Positions 1 to 6,223 of a stretch of DNA of 13,778 nucleotides are shown here, one piece after another. The number at the start of each line of letters is the position of its first letter. The first letter of the stretch is position 1. A model generated the notes under the pieces. That model made no database searches and had not been told where the DNA came from. It saw nothing but the letters and a program-made list of their open reading frames with translations. Source of the DNA: Bdellovibrio sp. (GTDB taxonomy: Bacteria; Bdellovibrionota; UBA1018); the NCBI GenBank assembly GCA_016213345.1, contig JACRAO010000041.1:1-13778 (forward strand), read 5' to 3'. A program made the position numbers and the translations under genes.

Positions 1-217
1 AGATAAAATTTTTATTCCGTTTTATACAACTTCTCCTAGCGGTACTGGTCTGGGCTTGCCGATTTGTCAGAAAATTATCGAAGCTCATCGTGGACGTATT
101 GAGGTTCAAAGCGAAGAAGGGAGACTTACAAGATTTACTGTGATATTGCCTTATTTTCAGGATAAAGCTGTTTCTCACGAAAGGGTTAATAGTGAAACCA
201 AAAGTCTTAGTCATTGA
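1..217 (+). CDS. Sensor histidine kinase, C-terminal end (partial)
   Basis: This is the 3' end of a gene that enters from the left edge; it is read in the frame whose codons start at base 2 and ends at TGA 215-217. The 71 visible residues are the end of a HATPase_c ATP-binding domain. An F-box-like stretch IFIPFYTT is followed by the G2 box GTGLGLPI, then the usual helix QKIIEAHRGRIEV and the last strand RFTVILP. The order and short spacing are typical of NtrB-type kinases. The dimerisation/phosphoacceptor His and the sensor region lie outside the window, so the signal is unknown. The gene overlaps the following response regulator by 26 bp, so the two are almost certainly a co-transcribed, translationally coupled cognate pair. 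Family assignment is firm; the stimulus cannot be judged. Confidence 0.93.
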   Translation, partial: DKIFIPFYTTSPSGTGLGLPICQKIIEAHRGRIEVQSEEGRLTRFTVILPYFQDKAVSHERVNSETKSLSH

Positions 218-1568
218 TGACGAAAAAAATATAACATTAGTTCTTCAGGCCGTACTTGAGAAAGCCGGATTCGAAGTGCTGGTGTGCAATGAAAGTGGAA
301 ATGCTTTAATCTATTTAAAAACAGAAAAAATTAATGTCATTATTACAGATCTTTATATGCCTGGACTCAATGGTATGGAAATTTTAGAGTATTGTAAAAA
401 AAATTACTCCCATATTCCTGTTGTTGTGATTACAGCTTATGGAACTGTCGAAACTGCAGTTTCATCGTTAAAAAATGGAGCTTTTGATTATATTACAAAA
501 CCTTTTGATCAATCCGAATTGCTCTCTGTTATTCAAAAAGCCTATCTCACATATGAACAAAGAGAAAAAGAACCTATTTCCTTACAAGAGACATCCAAAG
601 TATCTTCGCTTACTGGCGATGGTCCACAAATTAAAGAAGTTATTAAGATGATTTATAAAATAGCACCATCACCTTCTACTGTTTTAGTTTTAGGAGAGAG
701 TGGAACAGGTAAGGAGCTGGTGGCTTATGAAATTCATCATAATTCGTTGCGAGCAAAAAAACCGTTTATTAAAATTAATTGTGCAGCAATTCCTGCAACC
801 CTAATTGAGAGTGAACTTTTTGGGTATGAAAAAGGCGCTTTTACTGGAGCAATGACTTCTAAGCCAGGGCGCTTTGAGTTAGCGCATGAAGGGACATTGT
901 TTTTAGATGAGATAGCTGAAATGTCCTTAGAAATGCAGGTAAAACTTTTGCGTGTTTTGCAGGAACAACAATTTGAAAGAGTGGGCGGGATTCACACCAT
1001 TAGAGTAGACACTCGCATTATTACAGCAACTAATAAAGATTTGGCTACAGAAGTAAAGACTGGCAAATTTAGAGAGGATTTATATTATAGATTAAATGTC
1101 GTTCCTATTAGTCTGCCTGCACTTCGTGACAGAAAAGAAGATATCGAAACTTTGGTTTGGTTTTTTGTAGCACAATTCAATCAAAGACTTCAGAAAAATA
1201 TTACTTCTGTTATGCCAGAATGTATGAATCAGTTAAAAAATTACAACTGGCCTGGTAATATTAGACAGCTTGAAAATGCAATTGAGCGAATGGTGCTTAT
1301 GGCAGACTCGCAAGTTTTAGAAGTTAATGATTTGCCAAAGGAAATTTTAAACATTGCTTTAAAGAGTGAACCCGAAACAGGGGGTTTTAAGGAAATTGTT
1401 AAACGTCAGACACAGAGCTTAGAAAGAGAATTGATTGAAAAAGCTTTGGATGAAACTTGTGGAAACCTAACAAAAGCTGCTGACAAACTGGGTCTTTCCA
1501 GAAAGGGACTGCAGATCAAAGTGAAAGAACTCGGGATTGATCGCACTGAATTTCATATGGAATCTTAA
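192..1568 (+). CDS. NtrC-family sigma-54-dependent response regulator
   Basis: This 458-residue protein has the three standard NtrC domains. The receiver domain (about 1-120) has the acidic pair D9/D10, phosphoacceptor D53 (TDLYMPG), T81 and K103 (KPF). The AAA+ domain (about 140-375) has Walker A GESGTGKE at 168-175, the sigma-54-contacting loop GAFTGA at 215-220, Walker B LFLDE with D239/E240, and the REDLYYRLNV arginine-finger region. A Fis-type helix-turn-helix occupies the last 45 residues (NLTKAADKLGLSRKGLQ). It should activate sigma-54 promoters when phosphorylated by the overlapping upstream kinase. The start is GTG at 192, supported by an AAGGG ribosome-binding site seven bases upstream and by full coverage of the receiver domain. 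Length matches the family. No convincing sigma-54 promoter was found in the window, so the regulon is probably elsewhere. It could be a nitrogen, zinc or envelope-stress regulator; the sequence does not decide. Confidence 0.96.
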   Translation: MKPKVLVIDDEKNITLVLQAVLEKAGFEVLVCNESGNALIYLKTEKINVIITDLYMPGLNGMEILEYCKKNYSHIPVVVITAYGTVETAVSSLKNGAFDYITKPFDQSELLSVIQKAYLTYEQREKEPISLQETSKVSSLTGDGPQIKEVIKMIYKIAPSPSTVLVLGESGTGKELVAYEIHHNSLRAKKPFIKINCAAIPATLIESELFGYEKGAFTGAMTSKPGRFELAHEGTLFLDEIAEMSLEMQVKLLRVLQEQQFERVGGIHTIRVDTRIITATNKDLATEVKTGKFREDLYYRLNVVPISLPALRDRKEDIETLVWFFVAQFNQRLQKNITSVMPECMNQLKNYNWPGNIRQLENAIERMVLMADSQVLEVNDLPKEILNIALKSEPETGGFKEIVKRQTQSLERELIEKALDETCGNLTKAADKLGLSRKGLQIKVKELGIDRTEFHMES

Positions 1569-1857
1569 GGTCATCATTTTGTAAAGAAAATGTCACTCCA
1601 GAGTGAGAACAGTTTGAGTAGACATGGTCAGAAAAATCTGTGATTAATTTACGAGCTTTTTCTTCGATATCCTTTTTTATTAGACTTCTTTGCTCTTTGA
1701 TGGGAGCCAATGGTTCTATTTTTGAAGTTTCAGGTTGGTTTTTTGGTTGACCTATATTGTCGTTTTTTGCACTGCAAGAGGTCAATAAAAAGCTCTTGTA
1801 TACTTTAAAAAATCGCGATATATTAAAGTGATGTTTAAAAGAATCGCGCCTCTTCAA
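1516..1857 (-). CDS. Possible small lipoprotein ORF, unrecognised
   Basis: This minus-strand frame of 113 codons fills the whole gap between the response regulator and the ATPase. A gap-spanning open frame of about 86 codons is unlikely by chance in such AT-rich DNA. It contains FLLTSCSAK, a good match to a lipobox (L-T-S-C), followed by a charged, Asn/Gln/Pro-rich linker and a Lys/Glu-rich helix (IKKDIEEKARKLITDF), as in small lipoproteins. Against it: the only available start is a TTG at 1857 inside the start of the divergent ATPase gene. The segment before the Cys is interrupted by Lys and is weakly hydrophobic, and the 3' end runs 53 bp antisense into the response regulator. It may be a real lipoprotein, a decayed one with a lost signal sequence, or noise. 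No family is recognised. Confidence 0.3.
   Translation of the reverse strand: MKRRDSFKHHFNISRFFKVYKSFLLTSCSAKNDNIGQPKNQPETSKIEPLAPIKEQRSLIKKDIEEKARKLITDFSDHVYSNCSHSGVTFSLQNDDLKIPYEIQCDQSRVLSL
1796..1824 (+). promoter_or_regulatory. Candidate leaderless promoter of the ATPase gene
   Basis: TTGTAT (1796-1801) and TATATT (1819-1824) are separated by exactly 17 bp, a sigma-70-like arrangement with a near-consensus -10 and a weak -35. The expected transcription start, about seven bases after the -10, falls on or next to the ATG at 1831. There is no Shine-Dalgarno sequence before that ATG. The two observations together suggest a leaderless mRNA. This is a prediction from spacing only. Confidence 0.4.
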
Positions 1858-2985
1858 AAATGTCCTGAAGGATCTTTTTTTTTATGGGGTCCTAGGAAGA
1901 CTGGAAAAAGCTTTCTTATTAGAGACTTATACACACATGTACCTCGAATTGATCTGCTTGATACGGATTTGTTTGCAAAGTATTCCATTCGTCCTGCTGT
2001 GTTGAGGGAGGAGTGCTTAGCGAGGAAAAATCAGGATCGTTTTATCATTATTGATGAAATTCAAAAGGTTTCAGCTTTGCTGGACGAAGTCCATTTTCTC
2101 ATCGAAAACCATGGGTTTATTTTTGGTCTTTGTGGGTCTTCTGCTCGAAAACTAAAAAGAGGCCATGCTAATTTACTCGGAGGGAGAGCTGTGCGCTATG
2201 AGTTGCGTGGCTTGGTTTATCCAGAACTTGGAAAAGAATTTGATTTGATAAAAATTCTCAATCAAGGCTATTTGCCAAGTCATTATCTCAGTAAAAATTT
2301 TCGTAAACTTGCGCAATCCTATATCAACGAATACCTAAAAGAAGAAATAGCAGCTGAGGGGTTGGTGCGTAATTTGCCTCTTTTTTCGAACTTTCTCCGT
2401 GCTGCAGCTTTTTCGGATTCAGAAATTGCAAACTATACTAACATTGCAAGCGATTGCGGGGTATCAAGTCCTACCGTTCGAGAATATTTCGAAATTTTAG
2501 TGGATACTCTGATAGGCTCGTTCTTGCCTGCCTATACAAAGCGTGAAAAGAGAAAAGTCATTCATGCTCCAAAATTTTATTTTTTTGATGTGATGATTCC
2601 CAATTATTTGTCTAAAAGGGGTGTCATTGCACCAGGATCTGAAATCATAGGAAAAGCTTTTGAAAATTGGGTTTTTCATGAATTAAAGAGTTATATTATT
2701 TACTGTGAAAAAGAAGCAGAATTGTCATATTGGAGACTTGCTGACTCAGGAAAAGAAGTCGATTTTATGATCAATGATTTCGAAGTAGCCATTGAGGCAA
2801 AAGCCGCAGAAAACGTTCGTTCAGATTACCTCAAAGGTTTAAGGGAATTAAAAAAAGAGCATCCGAATACCAAAAAATGTATTGTTGTTTCACTTGAAAA
2901 GGTAAGGCGTTTGACTTCAGATCACATTCTTATTTTACCCTATATGGAATTTGTTCAATCCCTCTGGCAGGGGGAGTTTTTTTAG
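1831..2985 (+). CDS. AAA_14 / DUF4143 family ATPase
   Basis: This 384-residue protein has an N-terminal P-loop ATPase and a C-terminal nuclease-like domain, the standard AAA_14 plus DUF4143 architecture. Walker A is GPRKTGKS at 20-27, Walker B is FIIIDEIQ with D75/E76, the sensor motif GSSARKL is at 102-108, and GGRA at 117-120 carries a likely catalytic Arg. The C-terminal part resembles a PD-(D/E)XK core: ENWVFHEL near 277, EVDF at 309-312 and IEAKA at 321-325. These proteins are widespread and often horizontally mobile; their cellular role is not established, and links to toxin-antitoxin or defence functions are speculative. I chose ATG 1831 over the GTG at 1828, which is three bases upstream. 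It stands alone, with its own candidate promoter and a terminator formed by its last codons. Confidence 0.93.
   Translation: MFKRIAPLQKCPEGSFFLWGPRKTGKSFLIRDLYTHVPRIDLLDTDLFAKYSIRPAVLREECLARKNQDRFIIIDEIQKVSALLDEVHFLIENHGFIFGLCGSSARKLKRGHANLLGGRAVRYELRGLVYPELGKEFDLIKILNQGYLPSHYLSKNFRKLAQSYINEYLKEEIAAEGLVRNLPLFSNFLRAAAFSDSEIANYTNIASDCGVSSPTVREYFEILVDTLIGSFLPAYTKREKRKVIHAPKFYFFDVMIPNYLSKRGVIAPGSEIIGKAFENWVFHELKSYIIYCEKEAELSYWRLADSGKEVDFMINDFEVAIEAKAAENVRSDYLKGLRELKKEHPNTKKCIVVSLEKVRRLTSDHILILPYMEFVQSLWQGEFF
2960..2983 (+). terminator. Intrinsic terminator inside the ATPase stop region
   Basis: CCCTC (2960-2964), a TGGCA loop and GGGGG (2970-2974) form a five-pair stem (one T-G pair), followed by AG and seven T residues (2977-2983) that run into the TAG stop at 2983-2985. 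The hairpin and U-tract are therefore coding sequence for the last residues. It faces the plus strand only; the minus-strand trio ending at 3080 has no U-tract on its side. The stem is short, so strength is uncertain. Confidence 0.55.
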
Positions 2986-3079
2986 ATCAATCATTTTGCA
3001 GATTAAACTTCGTCAAACACCAAAAAACCATGCTTACCTCTACAACACATCATGATGACCAGCTCATTACTACTGCAGA

Positions 3080-3856
3080 TTAATAAAGATATCTTACCAA
3101 TTGTTGGGCCAAATCAAAGTCTTCGCCATCTGGATCTATTAAGTTATTCGAATTTTTCCACTCCAGTGTTGCCTCTGGATGTGGAAATGAAAGAGCCACT
3201 TTCCCCTTCTCGTAAGGGAAAAAAATAGCTGCGGTTTTACCGTCCATATATTTAGCAATAACTTTTACAGCATTATTTTCTATAAGGTCAAAGTATCCGC
3301 CGTCTTCGAAATAAAGATAGTGCATTTGATTTTCCCAGAGCACTGGAAAAATACCTGTTTTTTTCCCTTCTGGAAAGTAATCTTTTGTAACGCCAGGAAT
3401 TAGCCCCAGTCCATCTATAGTCAATGCGTCATCTACTTTGTGGTCTGCTAAAAAAGCTCCTGCGCAAAATCCCAGGTAAGACCCGCCGTTCTTAATAAAA
3501 GTCTTTAAGGCAGTTAGCTTTTTTGGTTTTAATGCTTTGGCAACAACTACCGCGTCACCACCTGGCTGGACCCATAGCTTTGCTTTTTCTAAGAGCACAA
3601 AATTTTCGTTATTTACAAGATCGATTTTAAATCTTTCTTTTTGCACTACATGTGCAGCGGCTTTTGTACAGTTTTCTTCGCATACCCCTGGTCCCGAATA
3701 AATAAGAGCAATTGGTCTTGTGTCTTCGGTGACTGATGTGTCTTTTGGATAGGCATTAAACGTCCCGGCTATTAATATAAATAACAATAATATTATTCTA
3801 ACCATAGAATATATTGTTCTACTGTTTTTTATATTTTTATAAAAGAAGTTTTTCAC
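3080..3856 (-). CDS. Exported class I glutamine amidotransferase-like protein (BPL_N type)
   Basis: This 258-residue protein has a class I glutamine amidotransferase fold of the type seen at the N-terminus of fungal biotin-protein ligase (BPL_N). The nucleophile elbow is GFCAGA with C131, and the catalytic His-x-Glu is FPHPEA with H226 and E228, so the Cys-His-Glu triad is complete. An oxyanion-type loop WVQPGGDA is at 95-102. A strongly hydrophobic stretch VRIILLLFILIAG (19-31) followed by TFNA predicts a Sec signal peptide or anchor. The GTG start at 3856 overlaps the upstream amidoligase gene by 20 bp and has a weak GAAAG ribosome site. ATG 3805 (M18) would give a more compact signal peptide but has no ribosome site. 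It is the last gene of the trio. Predicted chemistry is amide hydrolysis or ammonia supply, but the substrate is unknown. C59 and C63 (GVCEENC) could form a disulfide, which would fit export. Confidence 0.85.
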   Translation of the reverse strand: MKNFFYKNIKNSRTIYSMVRIILLLFILIAGTFNAYPKDTSVTEDTRPIALIYSGPGVCEENCTKAAAHVVQKERFKIDLVNNENFVLLEKAKLWVQPGGDAVVVAKALKPKKLTALKTFIKNGGSYLGFCAGAFLADHKVDDALTIDGLGLIPGVTKDYFPEGKKTGIFPVLWENQMHYLYFEDGGYFDLIENNAVKVIAKYMDGKTAAIFFPYEKGKVALSFPHPEATLEWKNSNNLIDPDGEDFDLAQQLVRYLY

Positions 3857-6155
3857 AATCTTTCATTATTTCTGGAATATTCGGAATATTTGGAATATGG
3901 GGATACTCGGCGTCAATAATGTCATCTGATCTAAACTCCATTCCTTGATAGTCCCTAGTCGTATTCATGCCCAATTCTTCGAACATTTTTCGGAGCCATA
4001 ACATTTGCCCTTTTGGTGAAAGAAGTTTAATAAAACCATATTTGATGAGAAGCGGATAGTGTGCTAAATAATCATCTAACGTTTTTAGACTTCCTGGGTT
4101 TTCTTCTAAAAAAGATGAATTTCCGCCTGGATTGCTTTCGATTACTTGTAAACTGCCGTTTTCTAAAAGAGCAATATCAAATCCATAAGGAAAAAATCTA
4201 AGGGCTTCTGGGAGTTTGTCAATTAATGATTGTACAAAGCTTTCAACATTTTGAATTAGTTTCTGATCAGGTTTTGTGCTGCGTTTTTTACTCCTATTAC
4301 TACGTAAGTATTGATAGCGCTCAATGGTAGAACCATTTGCTAAAACCATTCCTCCTTGGACTTCGACTCTAAATTCTTTAATAATCTTTATTTTTTTTTG
4401 GAAAAAAATATGTTCTGGTTGTGCAAGCATGCCTTTTATTTTCCAAATTTTGTAGTCTTTGTGTTTCTTGAGTGCGTCAATAATGGCCTCAGGATCTTCG
4501 CCTTTCATGTCTGTTTCTATTTTTATTTTGAATTCTTCAAATTCTCTAAGATCCGCATTTTGCATTCGTATTGGATCCAAATCTGTATCTGTTATAAAAG
4601 ATTTTTCAGTCGAAAAATCCCATGCTCCCTTCATGACCCAGCCTTCTGGAAAACGAGCTTTTAATGCTTCCAATAATGCCACATAATCAATAGGTTTATG
4701 TAACTGGTCACAAGAATGTGGAGTTACAGGGTTAGTGCCTATTAGATCTACAAGTGCCACACTTTCTGGCATGGCGCCTGCCAAAAAGTATTGAATAATC
4801 TTCATCTCAAAAATTTTATTTTCCATTGCTTGCTGTATTAGAGCATTTTCTAGTCCTGGATTGTATTTGCCTAATAATGTTGATTTATGAATATGTCGCC
4901 TATGGTAAACCACGCTTTCTCCAGCAATAATAAGTGGTCTATGTCCGGTGTATTTTGGATGCACCTGAATCCAGATGATGCCATCTGGTTCATTTTCTGT
5001 ACTCAGATATTTTTCTTTTGGGTCATAAAGTGCGTAGTGAATAATTTTTTTCTTAGATTTTACATCTCTAATTTTTTTAATGTCTCTACGGTCAATACCA
5101 GTAATTTTTTCTAACATAGTGTCGTGGTCATAGTTTCCTAAAGTTTCTGCTGAATGCACAATGCCTAGGGCTCTTCTGATATCTTTTATGAAATCAAAAT
5201 CGTTATTGAACTCTCTAAATTCTACAATAGGGGCGGGTCTGGCCCATTTTTGGATTCTGATTGCAAAAGAAAGTGGGTCGTCAGGTATAGCTTCTAAAAG
5301 CAAGCTGGATATTCTTAGTCTTACCATTTTTACAATTTGAGGTACTACAACTTCTGCTTGATCTAAAAGTAGTTCTCTAGCTTTTTCAATTGGTAAAGTC
5401 CAAGCGTTTCTAACCCCAAGAAACTCAAGGCTTTGTCTGTACAGGTAATCGTCATAAAACTCTCTAAGTGTAGGTTGATACATAGGATCTTGTAATTTTT
5501 TTAAAAACCCAGGCTGAAGTTCATACAAGTATTCTTGCCTGATTTTGGGGATTTTTAGTTTTTCTTGCATTTGCAAGACGTGTTCAGGGCGCGAATAAAT
5601 TCTTAATAGATTAATCAGATTTTTCAAAGCGTCTGGATTGTTTATTAATGTAGGCATTTCGACATTGACCTGAGTTGAGACTGCATTACTTGCAGTGGTG
5701 CCGATAGCCCCAAGCTCTCTTAGTGCTTTTCCTAGTGCTTCAAAAAGCTCAATGTTCTCATATGTTAGTGGTGGTAAAACTATTTCTCTGGGAGCGGAAC
5801 GCAAATCTATTGCCCATTGTTTCTGATATTGTTTCGGATCTGTAAGTGCAATTCTCCAAGCAGAACTTTCTATTTTGAGTTTGATTTCGCCATATGGACT
5901 TTCAAATTTTACTTCTCCATGCTCTAAGCGTTCAATTACTTGTCCATGAAAAATAGATTCAATTATTCTTTCGATTTGATAGTCCTTGAGACCAGTAAAT
6001 TCAATCTCTACACCAAATCGCCTTTTTATTTGTGACTCGTCAAAAAAGACTTTTTCTGCACTGGTGAGAAAATCTTGTGTGTGTCCTACTGAGCTAAGTA
6101 AAAGAAGCAATCCCCCTAAGATCATTTTATTACCCCCTGTTTTTACTCCCCGCAT
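3837..6155 (-). CDS. Exported Amidoligase_2 / ATP-grasp fusion protein
   Basis: This 772-residue two-domain ligase follows a signal-like segment. Residues 11-24 (MILGGLLLLLSSVG) are hydrophobic, with R2, K5 and K10 before them and no lipobox. The amidoligase domain (glutamine-synthetase/GCS fold, about 45-340) starts with FGVEIEFTG at 47-55, whose E50 and E52 are the expected metal ligands. It continues with SAWRIALTD near 98-106, EIVLPPL at 124-130, and STQVNVE at 160-166, where the family usually has a His-containing strand. The C-terminal ATP-grasp-like part (about 490-730) shows WVMKGAWDF near 504-512 and, near 657-685, GFDIALLENG and VIESNPGGNSSF, the D...E-x-N metal-binding pattern. ATG 6155 gives a charged n-region; ATG 6125 (M11) has the better ribosome site, AGGGGGT. 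Such fusions are predicted to make amide bonds on peptides or small metabolites. The substrate is unknown, and export is odd for ATP users. Confidence 0.84.
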   Translation of the reverse strand: MRGVKTGGNKMILGGLLLLLSSVGHTQDFLTSAEKVFFDESQIKRRFGVEIEFTGLKDYQIERIIESIFHGQVIERLEHGEVKFESPYGEIKLKIESSAWRIALTDPKQYQKQWAIDLRSAPREIVLPPLTYENIELFEALGKALRELGAIGTTASNAVSTQVNVEMPTLINNPDALKNLINLLRIYSRPEHVLQMQEKLKIPKIRQEYLYELQPGFLKKLQDPMYQPTLREFYDDYLYRQSLEFLGVRNAWTLPIEKARELLLDQAEVVVPQIVKMVRLRISSLLLEAIPDDPLSFAIRIQKWARPAPIVEFREFNNDFDFIKDIRRALGIVHSAETLGNYDHDTMLEKITGIDRRDIKKIRDVKSKKKIIHYALYDPKEKYLSTENEPDGIIWIQVHPKYTGHRPLIIAGESVVYHRRHIHKSTLLGKYNPGLENALIQQAMENKIFEMKIIQYFLAGAMPESVALVDLIGTNPVTPHSCDQLHKPIDYVALLEALKARFPEGWVMKGAWDFSTEKSFITDTDLDPIRMQNADLREFEEFKIKIETDMKGEDPEAIIDALKKHKDYKIWKIKGMLAQPEHIFFQKKIKIIKEFRVEVQGGMVLANGSTIERYQYLRSNRSKKRSTKPDQKLIQNVESFVQSLIDKLPEALRFFPYGFDIALLENGSLQVIESNPGGNSSFLEENPGSLKTLDDYLAHYPLLIKYGFIKLLSPKGQMLWLRKMFEELGMNTTRDYQGMEFRSDDIIDAEYPHIPNIPNIPEIMKDCEKLLL
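3874..3900. repeat. 9-bp tandem repeat in the amidoligase 3' end
   Basis: Three consecutive 9-bp units (GGAATATTC, GGAATATTT, GGAATATGG, plus-strand reading) lie near the 3' end of the amidoligase gene. They encode the HIPNIPNIPE tail, about ten residues before the stop. The unit length keeps the frame, so copy number could vary between strains without breaking the protein. Confidence 0.7.
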
Positions 6156-6223
6156 TTACCCGTAGCATTATCATTAAGTTTTATAAGAAGGCAACTAAAA
6201 ATTTTATAAAATTTCAATTTGTG

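Noticed and set aside
1593..1606. 14-bp palindrome TCACTCCAGAGTGA after the response regulator, as a terminator.
   Set aside because: The stem is short and no T-run follows.
2997..3083. 10-bp direct repeat TGCAGATTAA (2997-3006 and 3074-3083) as an insertion target duplication.
   Set aside because: The 67 bases between hold nothing resembling a mobile element or its remnant; likely chance.
6199..6214. 16-bp perfect palindrome AAATTTTATAAAATTT between the PLC and amidoligase genes.
   Set aside because: It consists only of A and T in an AT-rich spacer, has no U-tract, and is plausible by chance.
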